From Gaeumannomyces sp. JS-464 (lineage: Eukaryota; Ascomycota; Sordariomycetes; Magnaporthales; Magnaporthaceae): DNA of 64,000 nucleotides. The position numbers were made by a program, and so were the translations under genes. Below the pieces are notes generated by a model. It saw only the letters and a program-made list of their open reading frames with translations. It was not told the origin of the DNA and did not search any database. Of this stretch, positions 12,412 to 24,029 are shown one piece after another (the first letter of the stretch is position 1; each line of letters starts with the position of its first letter). The stretch lies in NCBI GenBank assembly GCA_002197995.1, contig NGZR01000006.1, forward strand, positions 2,283,001 to 2,347,000, read 5' to 3'.

Positions 12412-13600
12412 TCAGCCCCAGAGCTTGTTGTATATAATCTTGGCGCTCGCGCCGGCGATGCCCGCTACGGCGCCGATGGCGGCGCCGACCCCGGTGCCGA
12501 CGACGGGGAGCACGCTGCCCACGGCGGCGCCAACGAGGGCGCCGGTGGCGGCGCCGGTCAGCACGCCCGCGGCGACAGCAACCGCCTCGACGTTCTCCTT
12601 GCCGACGAGATTCCGAACCGTTTCGCTCTGCTCGACCTTCTTTCTCGACGTAGCCGCCGGCGAGAGCGCCGACGGCGGCGCCCCCCGCGGCGGCACCCGC
12701 GACGACGGTGGCGGCGGCCGCCCCGCCCGCGGCCAGCGCCCCGGAGGCCTTGGCTACCGCGACGGCGGCAACGCCCAGGCTGGTGACGCCGCTGGCGACG
12801 TCGAGCTTGGCCTGCAGGCGGTCCGGCTGCTTGAGGGCCTCGTTGGTGGCGGCGTGGACCTGGGACGGCAGTAGGAAGGTTGTTAGGCCGACGGCAGCGG
12901 GGCCGAGCAGCTTGGACAGGCCGCCCAGGGTGCCGCCGGCGCGGGCGATGAGGGCGTTGGCGGCGTTGTTAAGGGGCCCGCGCGTGGCGGCTAGGGCCGG
13001 GCTCTCGGCGTGCACGATGGCGGCGGATGCCTGCCCAGCCCTGGCCAGGATGTCGTCGATCTTGGCCGTGAAGGCGCCTCACTCGGGCGAGCCCTCGGCC
13101 ACGCCGCGGACCGTGATGCCCAGCTTGGTGTTGCCCCATCCCAGGGCGCCCCAGACGTTGTTCTGGTGCTTGGCTAGCTGGTCCAGGTAGCCGCCCGTGC
13201 GCTGGAAGACGTCCTCGAGTAGGCTCGGGGCGAACTCGCCGAATTCGTCCACCTACTTTGTGTAGTCGATCAGCTTGTGCTCCCACGTCTCCTTGAGGAA
13301 GGGGAAGACGGTGTCGAGGTACGAGCCGCCGCGCCGGCCGCCGCTCAGCCAGTTGGGCAGGTGCGTCTCGAACTCGGCGTAGGCGTTGAGCCCCCTTTGC
13401 GCGTACTGCTGCTGCAGCATCATGGCGAACTCCTGCGCGGCGGCGTGTCCGTAGATGCGCCACTCGCTGATGCCCGAGTGCCAGCCGGGGATGCGGCTGA
13501 AGATGAGCCAGTCGCGTGCGCGCTGGATGAGCACCTTGTCGGTCCACCCCATGGCCGCCGAGGGCGGGCTGGGCACCTGCGGCGCCGCCGCGGTGCCGCC
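12412..13600 (-). other. Variable C-terminal region after the RHS core (candidate effector), broken
   Basis: About 395 codons follow the D-P-G-G boundary. The first part is soluble-looking (W/Y-rich: WLIFSRIPGWHSG, LPNWLSGGRRGGSYLD). After stops at 13253-13255 and 13079-13081 the same frame continues into an Ala/Gly-rich segment. After a frame change near 12.64 kb there is a second Gly/Ala/Val-rich segment (GVLTGAATGALVGAAVG and GAAIGAVAGIAGASAK) ending in KIIYNKLWG at 12412. The repeated G-x-x-x-G spacing resembles glycine-zipper membrane segments. I recognise no known toxin fold, so its activity is unknown. Confidence 0.6.
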
Positions 13601-16030
13601 CGGGTCCGAGAGGGCGACGGGGTTGCCGCGCCCGTACGCGTACAGGTTCAGCCCGTCGACGGCGCCCTTGGGGTCGGCCGAGGCGAAGCGCCCCAGCTGG
13701 GCGGCGTAGTAGCGCGCGCCCAGGTGGTAAAGCCCCGTGTCGCCGTCGCGCTCCCGGCCGAGGGAGCGGTACCGCTTGGGCGCGTCGGACGCGCGCAGGC
13801 ACGCGTGCACCGCCGAGACGCCGTATGGTGTATACTCCTCGCGCGTGAGCACGCGCCCGTCGCCGTCGACCTCGACCGTCGCCGACCCTTGGTGGTTGGC
13901 CAACTGGTAGCGCAGCAGCAGTGCCGGGGCGCGCGCGTCGCCACCCGCGGTGCGCCGGTCTACCAGCAGCAACCGCCGGCCTGATTCGGCGATGTGTAGG
14001 CTGTCGACGGACAGCGCGATGGCGCCGTCGCCGTCGTAGCGCCGGAACACCTCGAAGGCGTCGCCGATGTAGACCGTCTCCTTGGTAATGCGTTGCCGGC
14101 CGTCGGGGCCGAGCCGCGTCGTCAGCTTGCGCACGCGCTTGCCCGTCGAATCGTAGCAGTAGTACGTCGTCTCCAGGCCGCTGCCGTCGGCCGCTCGCGA
14201 CGACGTGGCCATGCGGTCGCCATAGTTGTACGTCATGTGCGGAAGTCCGGGCATGGCCGTCATGTTGCCGTGGTCACGCTCTGATCCGTCGTACCGGTAC
14301 GTCTCAAAGCGGTTGTTCCCGACCTTGGTGCTGCTTAGCCGGTTGCTGTGCTGCACCGGGTCGACACGGCTGGTCTGTTCGTAGCGGTACGTGCGCGTCC
14401 ACGAGCAGCCTTCCGTCTCATTCTCGTGCTGTAGGCTAAGCAGATTACCGGCCGCGTCGTGGTGATAGCGCTCGACGTACCGCCCCAGGGCCTTGGCGTC
14501 GTTGGGATGTTCGAAAGAGGCGTCAAAGCTCGGTGCCGCCTGGCTGGTCGCGGGTCTGTCTTGGGCTCCCTGCAACTGGCCGAGGTGTTCGCGGCCGGTC
14601 GCCTCTACCAGGCGGTAGATGGAGTCATACGAGAACGATTGCGATGCGTCCACCCGCCGGCCGCGGAAGCTGACGGTCGCCTGGACACCGTCGGCCACGT
14701 GTGCGATGTTGCCTGTGGCGTCGTACACGTACCGCAGGTCCTGGAGCGTGCGGGCGCGCCAGCCGTGGCCCCGGGCTGTCCCGGAGGGCCTGCGCGTTCC
14801 AGCCCTGCGCGGACTGCGCTCGCTCCTGGATCCACAGTCACTCTCGGCGTCTATATCGCTGCCGCCGTTGCTTGACGAGATGCCCCTGGCTTCTTTGTCT
14901 CCGCTGTTTTCAGCGCCCGAGCTACCGTGCGGCTCGACAGTGCTGGATCCGCGGGCCTGCCGTCGCCGCCGTCTGGCTCGTGTCACGATGCGCGATATGC
15001 GGAAGGTCAGTTTGTCGTAAGTGATGAGTGTGATCATGCCATTGGCCTGCTCAATGCGGGTGCGCTGATTCTTGGCATCGTACTCTATGTTTCGTATGAC
15101 GACTTGGGGCGGCCCGGCGCCGGCGACGCGTGTGGCGACGCGTTGGGTCAGGCTGCGCTCGTTGTATCCATACTCAGTAACGGTGCCGTCGGGCAGGGTG
15201 GTGCTTGCGGGCCGGTTTAGCGCATCGTACTCCACGGCCTCCTCGTACACCGCCGGTTCAAGCTCCGCCTGGGCCTGGCTGCCAGCCGCCCAGTCGAGGT
15301 CGCCCTGGTAGGCGCGAGCGAGCTGGCGGCGGCTGCCGCGCAGGTTGCCCTTGAAGTCGTACCGGGGAGTGAGCGTCGCTCCGCTCTGGTCCAAGATGGC
15401 CACCACACGGCTGCGCGCAGTGTTCTCGGGCGGCTGCCTCTCGCCATACTCGGACCGCTCAACCAGCCGCTCCGTCGCGTCACCGTCTTGCAGGAGATAC
15501 AGACCGACGCGGCGGCGGCCGTTGTCGTATGCCACCCGGAACCGCTGGCCGCGGCCGTTCCATGTGTACAGGTCATGGCCAGAGCTGTCGCGGAGCGTCC
15601 AGCGCGTGCCGCTGTCGAGGTTCGGCTCGCTTATCACGGCCCCGCCGATGCTGTACACGAACCGAGCGGCGGTGCGCCCAAGGGCGTCCTCGGCTTTGGC
15701 GGGCAGGCCCTGGATGTCCATGGCCGACGCCGCCCGCAGCGGCTCGTCAGCTCGGCCCAGCCTGGCCGGGTAGCGCACCGTGTCGAGCCCCGCGCAAGGG
15801 CGGCCGAGCGCGTCGAGCAATGATGTCGTCGGCGTCGCGACGCAGGTGGCGGCCGTCTCGAGTGCCGCCCTCTGCTCCTCGCGACCGCGTTGTCCATCGG
15901 CCCGCTCGCAATACCACGTGGGGAGGCAGTCTGACGTCGGCAGGCGACAGATCAGCAGGCCCACGTCCTCGCCGGCGGCGGGTCGGCGATGAGGAGGGTG
16001 TCGTTGCGGCCCTACTCCTCGAACCTCCAC
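13600..16030 (-). other. RHS/YD repeats and RHS-associated core of the toxin pseudogene
   Basis: The longest open stretch, 16030-13253, carries YD-type repeats (for example YDALNRPASTTLPDG, YDATGNIAHVADG, YHHDAAGNLLSL). It ends in the RHS-associated core: NHQGSATVEVDGDG, REEYTPYG, GLYHLGARYYAAQLGRFASA, then NLYAYGRGNPV and a final S-D-P-G-G. In known TcC/RHS proteins this core includes the aspartyl-protease site that frees the C-terminal effector. The canonical DPxG-type boundary is present near 13605. Confidence 0.85.
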
Positions 16031-18299
16031 GGGCTGGCCCGGGTCTTGGTCCAGCTGCGATCCGGCGAGACGGTGGCCACGATGCGCGACATTGCGTCAT
16101 AGAGGGTGATGCTTGAGACGCCGTGGATGGCCCTGTCCTGGAAAGCGTGGGTGGAGCTGAAGAATGGTTCGAATTGGCGGACGGGTTTGCCTTTGTTGTT
16201 GAGCACGACGTAGGCAGAGGTGAGCCAGCGAGAGGAGCTGGGCGCAGTCAACAGGGCGGTCTGCGTGGAGGCCTCTGAGCTGCCGGAGGTAGCGCGTCCC
16301 CTTGCCCCGATGGCTTCGCACCTTGTTTGAGCACCTTTGCCGCATTCTTCTCTTCCTTGGCCGAGCCATGTGAGTTTGAGTGTGTGGTGGTTGACCTTCC
16401 ATCTCTCGCAGTGTCTGACTTGTGAGCGCAGGCGCGGCATTCTGAAATATCGCCCGATGTGCTAGAGGCTCCAAGGTGCGGTGGCTACTCCAAAGCGGTC
16501 GGAGGCCCCGGCTCACACTGGAGCTTCTGCTGGATAGCCTGACCGGTTCCGTCAGAGAAGGAAAACCCAACAAAGACGCGACTAGGGCGGCCGCCCGCCA
16601 TTTCTGACGCGTGCGTCTCGCGTGTAAGGTTGGCGGCCCAATTTGGCTGCGGCTGGGAAGCGTGGCGGGTTCGATAGAAGGCAAAGAAGTCATAGAGGCT
16701 CCTGGTAGAAGCCGTGCCGAGGTGGGCCGCTGCGTGGGCCTGCGGGTCCGAGAAGAAGGAAGCAGTGTCACTCTCGTCCAAGTCAGCCTTCACGCCGTTT
16801 ATCGAGTCGCCCATGGACTCGCCGGGCTTTCCCATGGCCGCCGAGGCAACCACGTTACCCATGACATCGAATAAGACACGCTGCCGGTTGCGGTTGGCGT
16901 CCATAACCAGCGCCGGGCCCAGGATGCGATAGTCGAAGCCGGAGCTCGCGATAGGCGCCCCCGGGTCGTCCGTTTCCCTCTCGCCCACGGTCACGCGGTT
17001 GCCGTGTGGGTCGCGCACATCCTGCGCCGGAAGATCGTAGCGGTCGTACGAGAAGACAGTCTCGGCCCGTCGGACGTCCGAGTCGTATGCGGGGCGAGAC
17101 CGACGCACCAGGAAGAAGTGCTCCCGGGCCTCGGCGAGCTCCTCGGCCGGGCCAGCGCCGCGGTCAGCGGAGAAGAAGGCCGCGTCGGTTTGCCCCCACC
17201 ACCCGGATTCTCCAGGCAGCCGTGCGTAGGCGCCCTCGTCTCCAAAGACGCGTCCCACATCGCCGGCGTCCAACTTGCCCGCTTCCACGTAGTGTTGCGC
17301 CTGCTCGTCTGTGAAGGCTAATTGATAATTCTTATACACTATCGCCAACGGCTCGACACGACCGACCGGCAGCGTCCCGGCCAGGTCATCGCGGCGGTAG
17401 AGAGACCTTCCCTTTTTCAGGAGGCGCCTATAGAGGCATGTGGACGACGGGTACGGACCCGTGAAGTTCTCAAATGGGATATAGGCATGGGCCGACGAGA
17501 GGGCTCGGATGAATCGGCGTGCCTCGTTAAAGGGAACGAGGCCATAGGGGTCACCTGAGGTTATGGGGTGCCCAGGCGGCCTGTACGCATCTATGTTGAC
17601 GATCTCGTAGGCCTCGGCAGCAGCCGGGCGCGGCAGCAGGTACGTGTCGGCTGTGTCCAAAAAGTTGGTGTAGCGAGCCTCGGATAAAAGCGCAAAGCTG
17701 CGCCTTTGCCGGTCTCGATCTTCTGGCAGAAGGCGCGGGTCGGGGTCGTCGTGGCGGCGGCCGTAGTGTATGGCCAGCGACGACAACGGGTTGCCGTGCA
17801 TGTCGGCTTCCAAGAGCAACGTGTGGCTTACCCGGGGGTCAAAGCAAAGGCATCCCCCAACATGGTATGTTTTGCGGTCGTAAGCCAGCTGTAGGGACTC
17901 GCTGGGCCGGAGGAAGAAGACGGCATGCTTATTACAGCCCAGGGCCTGGCGTTGCTCGAGCAGGTAGTTGGACTCGCTGACGCTGTAGGGCAGGCCCTCG
18001 AGGTCGCTCCCGTCGACCGCGTATACCTCGGACCGCAGTAGAGAACCCGTAGGGCACGGCATGCCTCGCGGCGTTCTTGGTGCGAGAATGCGTACTCCAG
18101 AGGGCCATCGGGCGTCGTAAGGTACAGAGGGAGATTCGTATCCGACAGGATACGCGCCTGTCCAAGGGACTGGAGCTTCTCCTGGCTGCCGTCCTGCCGG
18201 AATTCTGGACTTGGCTCGGCCCAATACGGGGCGTCCGGATGCATTGCCGCCGAAGAACCGTTACGATACTCACCGGTATGGTACTACGTCTTCGTCAGG

Positions 18300-20750
18300 A
18301 CCGGGGGATATGGGAGGCGCTGTCTATGTTGTCCCAATCCGCGCCTGGGGTTTTCAGGCTCTCATACTGCTCCGTGTCCCACGTCTCCACCACGGCGAAG
18401 CCGCGGTACTCGCATTCGAAGGTGTCGAAGTAGCCGTCGTGGTAGGCGTACCGCGTCGTGAAGATTGTCTTGGCCACGCAGTCTACAGACTTGCTCGTTT
18501 CAACGCAGTGCACCGGGAAAGGAAGATGAGAGGACCATGGCCGACCTGCGCGGCGGTCGCGGGCGTAGAACTGGCTCGAGCTAGCGTACGAAATGTGCGT
18601 CTCCGAGCCCATATTATTGACGGCGGAGACCAGGAGGTGCGGCTTGCCGGCAGCCATCAGGTCCAAGAAGCGCAGCTGGCGGCCGCTGTCTCCAGGCAGC
18701 GCTGAGGACCAGACCAGGCACGCGGTGCCGCGGCCCAGTAGGTCGACCACTTGGACGTTCGCGGTGCTGTCCACGCTGGGGAAGCCGGCGACGGCGCGGC
18801 CACGACCCCAGCCATTTCCGGAGAGATTGTGGTAAATCACAGGACCGTTGCTGCCCCAAGTGGTGATGTCGGTCGTGCCGGATCCGTCCACGTCCGCTAG
18901 CCGCACGAAGGCCTGGTCGAAAAGGTCTGGGAACTCAAAGTCAGGAGGGTTGGCCATAACGACGCGCTCGTCAAACCGGCCATAGCCGAGGCTGGGCCAA
19001 TAACAGACTTCGCGAGGGCGAATGCGGACCAGGTCGGCCAGGCCGTCTCTGGTCATGTCGGCCGTGTAAATGGCCTCGGCGCCGTCCCAAAACAGTAGCC
19101 TCCTCCCGCAGCAGCCTGATGTCCCGGTGTCTGGCGGCGGAACCGCGTGCGCTGGGCTGCCAAAGCCAACATCTCCAAGGCTGGGAAAGAAAGCCAGGAG
19201 GTGGTCCTCCAGTATGACGACGTCGGCGAGGCCGTCGCCGCTTAGGTCGATGAGCTTGACATTCTTGTCGGTCCAGTTGATGTTGGGCAGGAGCTGGAAG
19301 TTGCGGAAAGAGGCCCACCCACTCGTCCGCCCCAGTCACGCTGATAGAAGCCGGGGCTGGCCGCGCCGAAGCTGACCAGCTCCATCTTGCCGCCCCCTGA
19401 GAGGTCCATCCACCGCTCGCTGTTAGGCCCGAATATGGAGGCCGGGTTGGCAGGCAGCGGCACGGCCGCCCCGAACTCGGCATCGCCGAGGTTGGGGAGA
19501 TAGACGAGAGGCCGCGCACGCGCGCGCACGGCCCTGCCAAGCCCTGCCCGTCTAGGTCGATCAGCTCGTAGAAGCCGTCGTCCAGCCCAACGGGGAGATT
19601 GATTAGTGCCGCCGGCTCCGGAGTGCGGGCGGACTCAGCGACCTCGGACGCCGAATACGTAAACTCGACTGGGGGCAGCCCCTGGCGCGTGTAGCCGGCG
19701 CCGCCAGGAAAACGATTCCACGACTCCTGTCGGACTGGCCGGAGGAGAGAGAGGGCAGCGAGTCCTGTGTTGTCATCATGACCGACAGGCATATGGTCCA
19801 ATGTTAGCGAGGCCACAACGCAGTCGCGCCCAATACCGGGTTCGTCTGGAAAGTGGTGAAACATAAGGACGCGACGGCAAAGCCGGCGCGTACGAACTTC
19901 AAACCCTGACCGACGGCTCGAGAAGGGGTCTGGCCGGCAGCTCCAAGGCCAGCATTCCTCACTGCTCGGGACTTCTTCGTCGTGGTCGCCGTAGTCGAAG
20001 ACAATCTCGAAAAGCCAGTCATTCTGGGTGGCGAATCGCCCGCTGAGACGGGACACAGTATTGCCATACTGGATACGCTTTAGATACCGGGCCGTGGCGC
20101 ATGGCCAGTCGTCGGCCTTGTACCCGTAGACGACCTCGGCGCCCTTGTTGTCGTAGGTGCGACTTGGTAGCCACTCGAAGACGTGGTTGGGCTCTTGCGG
20201 GTCGGCCACCCTGCAAGCCAGCTCGTCTCTAAAGACGGTCGTCACATTGCCGTCCGTCTTCACCTCCCAGTGGCTGACGAACCCGGTATCCGGGTCGCTA
20301 AAACACAGGACCCGGACGAAGCCGCTTTCGACACGGGGCCGGTACCGCATCACGCGGAGTCGCCGGCCGCCCACGACGCGGTACCGCGAAGCCGGGCTCA
20401 CAGCGGCGCCGCCGTCCGCTGCCGGCAGCTCGAGTTCGGGTACCAGGTCTTCGGTGCCCGACAACTGGAACACATCCGCCTCCGGGCCGCTGCTCAAGCC
20501 ATCACGGTACCGCGGCAGGCCCTTGTCGATTTTACGAGTGATGGACAGACCAGACAGCTGCCACCCGAGCCCGAATGGCCCGTTGCCGGCTCCCGAGCTG
20601 TAGCCCAGGCTGAGCTCGACGGTGCTGGCGCCGCGCCCGGGACTGGTTTTGATCGGGATCGAAAAGCTGCCTGCGCCGGTCGGGGCGCTCACTGAGAACT
20701 TCTCGCCGATGCCTCTGATGGCCCCGCCGCCCTTGGGCAGTGACACATGC
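18300..20750 (-). other. SpvB/TcdB N-terminal and middle domain region of the toxin pseudogene
   Basis: The frame from 20750 shows the SpvB-like opening FELPHVSLPKGGG followed by GAGSFSIPI and GNGPFGLGWQLS, the usual beginning of bacterial SpvB/TcB proteins. Beta-propeller-type VCBS/FG-GAP-like stretches with D-x-D-G-x-G-x-x-D patterns follow, such as DLSGDGLADVV near 19240 and DVDGSGTTDI near 18880. Two frame changes (near 19.53 and 19.31 kb) interrupt it; the first lies in an alternating CG/CA tract at 19504-19526, where slippage is plausible. Confidence 0.8.
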
Positions 20751-20890
20751 GGCAGCTCGAAGGGGCTCTGCGGCTGACCAGCAGCAGCGGACCCTCCTCC
20801 GCCTGGTCCCCCGACGGGCCCCGGCGCCGTCCCCGGGCCAGCAGCGTTGGCGGCGGGACTCGGGTCATCTTGGGGGCGGAATGGATACAT

Positions 20891-21900
20891 ATGCGATGCT
20901 GCATATAATCTTTGAATGGGCTCGGTTCGCAAAGCAGCTTGTCTCGAACTGAAGGCTAAGCTGCTGGTATTGGGATATCTCCGAGAAATTCTGATCCGGG
21001 AGGTCAATTCCGACTCATCCTGTCCCCGTGAAACGCTCGCTTAGATTGAACAGAGCACCTCGTAGTTCGGCCTCTATCCAAGCGCTCACAGCGGCTTCCT
21101 GGGGCTTGGGTAGCTCCCCGCTTCGGCTTTCCGACCGAGAATCTAGGCCTCGCTGAGTTCCCGTCTTTGCATAAAACCCAAGCAATCACCCGCAGCCTTT
21201 GGGCCAATCATGAGTAGTTGGGCGAGCCTCAATGTGGAGGATTCCGACGGCTGAGCACTGCTTCCCGCGAAGGGGAGCCCAGCTTTGCGACTGGCAGCCT
21301 ATCGGACGCCGCGGATATGGTGTTAGTGAGCAGAAGTGGGTGATATTGACGCAGTCATCTTGGGCCTACAGCTGGCCATTGGTCCTTTGGTAGTCTTCCA
21401 CAGTCCACGGGACGCCTTCAGCCCTGTCGAGCTTCGCGCCAGTGTTGTTCTTCCCCCGCACGACCACGGATCCGTCCCAAAGATGGCGGTCTTTGCATGG
21501 CACGTCTCCTCGCCGAGATATCTGCTCAGACTTCTCACCGTTCGCGAGACATCAGCCGACCTCTGCCAGGACACTATGGTGCCGGCAAACTCTCCGGGAA
21601 TTTTGCTCTCACTTTCTGCTACGAACCCTCCTAAACATAATCGAGACTCTCGACGTTTGCATGCCGAGTTGTCCATGACACTGATAGGCCCGAACGCCGG
21701 CCCGCGCGTGCGTTCCTGGCTCTGAACTGATCACGACTTCTCCCTCGTCACAGCTGTTGTCCCGCTTAAAAAGTGGCACGCGGCTTTGCGCTTTGCCCCC
21801 TTAACTTATAAGACTTGAAATATTCACCCGGGACTACCGTCGTTGGCCTAACGGCTAGAGACTATTTGAGCAGGCGTGCTTCCGCAGGCAGTTAGACACG
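20891..21900. promoter_or_regulatory. Divergent intergenic region of the Tc-like pair
   Basis: About 1 kb separates the two head-to-head starts. No long frame with family features lies in it. AT-rich boxes TTAAAAAG near 21766 and TTAACTTATAAG near 21802 could serve the plus-strand gene. A shared promoter region is inferred only from the head-to-head layout. Confidence 0.4.
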
Positions 21901-23985
21901 ATGACCGTGTCGGACTTCCTAATCGTCCGGATCGTGCCGACTAGGCCGGTTGGCCCGGAAGCCTTCCGGGCGGCACTGCAGGGCATAACTATCACGGCGT
22001 ATGACAAGCGGGTGAGAGACGCCCGGACGGTCCGGACTCTGGGCTCCGCTGCTGGCCTCGTCGCGAAACTGACAAAGGACTCGCGGACAGAGACTTCCCT
22101 GCTGCCGAAATTGGACATCACTGGGACGCCGCCAGCCCTCAGCCCATGCATTATGCAACACCTCATGGCCCAGCAGGGTGGGATATACCAGACATTCTCC
22201 ATTACCACAGCTGTCGTCGTGATCAACCATGGCGCGCTGGATCATCCCGACATGGAGTACCCAAGCAGCAAGTCGTACGACGTCCGGCTCGAGCCGAGCC
22301 GGGCAGCGGCCGGGAAGACGGTACTAAGCCGCCAAAACACCGTCGATTACAACGTCGAGCCCTACAGCGCGGAGTTGTCCGTGGATCAGAGCTTTTACAT
22401 CAAGAAGCAGTACCTGTCCATCAACGTGCCCGCCACCGCGTTGCCAGAGGGCACCACGGTGCTGTCCCCAAGCCGCGACGGGCGCCCGCTGCCGTTCGCT
22501 ACCATACGCGACGCCATCAACGCCGTGTTGGAGCTGGATCACCCGGACGGCGCGTCGTCGCTGGCCACCATGACCGCCTTCCTCAGCACGGCGCAGGCCC
22601 AGCAGGTGGCCGCCGAGTTGGTCAATAATAGACTGACCGATCCACTTCCACCACCGCCGTACGAGACCGTAGATGTAGACGGCGGCTTCGGCACCGTTCT
22701 CGAGGACCTGTACACGATCCCAGATGGCGTCACGGGACCGGGCGCTCAGGTGCCACCGGAGCTCGACTAGGCGAGGACCAGGTTCGAGGGTGAGCGGGCG
22801 TCGTACTACGCGCTGCGCCCGTCTGACGCCATCCAAATGGCAAACGTCGTGTATTCCGTGGTGGCGGCCGTCTACGCCGAGGCTTACAGCGCCAAGGCGG
22901 CGCGGGAGGCCATTCCGGTCCCGGTCAAGTCCAACATTGGCCACACGGCCGCCGTGTCGAGCCCCATGCTGACCCTGTCGGGCTCGCCGCCGGACGGCAT
23001 GCCGCCTGGCCCGCTAGAACCCAGGTTCATCGTCCCGGCCGCCTTTTTCTACGCCCTGACGACGACGCACGCCATCTCACAGGATGCCGATGCCCGCATC
23101 AAACTTCTGTTGACCACGCCGGCCGACACGCTGCGCACCTCCCTCAGCCTCGCCATCGACGCAGGCGTGCTTGGGCGGCCCGAGGGCGACAACCAGGTCC
23201 ACTGGGCTCCGACGCTCGCCTCCAGCGGCGCCACCTCAATCAACGAGAGCCATGCGCTGCGCCGCATTGCCGCCTTGCAGGCCTCGCTTCGGCCGCCGCC
23301 ACCAAACGGCTTGGTGGAGCTTTCGGCCAACGCCAGCGTCAAGGGCCTCGTAACAGACTGGCTCAACTATGGCGGGCCCGACGAGAACACTGCCGCCATG
23401 GTTTGGTACCCCGGACCAGCCGCGTATCTCAACGAAGTGCTCGAGCTGGTGGCACCGGGAGAGGAGACCCTCATCCCCAAGATCAAGACGGACCTGCACA
23501 CCGCGCCGCCGCCGGGGGCGACTGCGCCCGGCCCTGTGGTGCAGAGCGTCGATGACCTCCTGAAAGCGACCGAGGCGGAGTGGCGCAGCTTTTTCGACCA
23601 GCATCCGGACCTGCTGCCCAAGCGGTACGCGCTGGGCAGCCGCGCGGATAGTGTGCACGGCTTCGTCCAGGACATGGCCAAGGTCTTGTTTGTGGCGCCG
23701 CCGTCGGCTGGCTCACATACACCGTTGCCGGCCGCCGGGGTGCCGTTGCTCGGCGGCGATTCCGACGAGGACGTGCTCGTCCGCTTTCTTAGCAGTTACA
23801 ACTTCTCGCTCTCGGGCCCGCTGGACGGGGCCGAGATCATTAAAATTCGTACTACCGCAACTCAGTTGTTCAAGGACAATCACGTCGCCAGCTTTATTAC
23901 GTTAGCAGTAGTCGAACTGTGTGTGCTATATCAAGTAATCAACGTTACTAGTAAATCCCGTATATCGTACCGTGGGCGAAGTTAA
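21901..23985 (+). pseudogene. TcA-like (toxin complex A subunit) N-terminal part, truncated
   Basis: From the ATG at 21901 one frame runs to 23985, interrupted only by a TAG at 22768-22770; the frame is the same before and after it. The second half has a segment like the N-terminal helical region of TcA proteins: D-x-L-L-K-A-T-E-A-E-W near 23560, DLLPKRYALGSRADSVHGFV near 23610, then VRFLSSYNFSLSGPLDGAEI. In Tc systems TcA forms the pentameric pore and translocation channel and is usually over 2000 residues. Here only about 690 codons remain, and base composition drops to AT-rich from about 23.87 kb, where the frame runs into transposon DNA. The receptor-binding, channel and TcB-binding parts are absent. 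The TcB-TcC-like neighbour supports the call; the similarity is remote, so it is moderate. Confidence 0.6.
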
Positions 23986-24029
23986 TTAGTAATAATGCAC
24001 GTACTATGCAGCAGTAAATACGCATAGCG

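Larger units (their letters stand above)
12412..20890 (-). pseudogene. TcB-TcC-like (SpvB/TcdB-RHS) toxin complex protein, broken
   Basis: In order from 20890 downward: an SpvB-type N-terminus (about 20.75-18.3 kb), TcdB middle regions (about 18.3-16.0 kb), an RHS/YD-repeat region ending in an RHS-associated core (about 15.7-13.6 kb) and a variable C-terminal region (13.6-12.4 kb). In bacterial Tc toxins, TcB and TcC form a hollow RHS shell that encloses a self-cleaved effector; TcB-TcC fusions occur. The likely start is the ATG at 20890, before a Pro/Gly-rich leader, rather than 21007. The frame is broken repeatedly: frame changes near 19.53, 19.31, 18.30, 18.05, 16.25, 15.98 and 12.64 kb, and in-frame stops at 18284-18286, 16485-16487, 16012-16014, 13253-13255 and 13079-13081. 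No plausible introns explain these. Homology persists across every break, so loss is recent, or some indels are assembly errors. A head-to-head TcA-like partner follows at 21901. Confidence 0.85.

Noticed and set aside
12425..13190. Long GC-rich plus-strand frames
   Set aside because: Shadows of the Ala/Gly-rich toxin C-terminus in a very GC-rich stretch, where stops are rare.
13277..16116. Several plus-strand frames of 100-235 codons
   Set aside because: Antisense of the RHS region in GC-rich DNA; low-complexity composition and no motifs.
18295..18300. An intron bridging the two toxin frames near 18.3 kb
   Set aside because: The following stop at 18284 and the homology continuing on both sides without a gap argue against a normal intron here.
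21845..21920. tRNA-like A box (TGGCCTAACGG) before the TcA-like start
   Set aside because: No T-arm/B-box within tRNA range and no cloverleaf pairing found.
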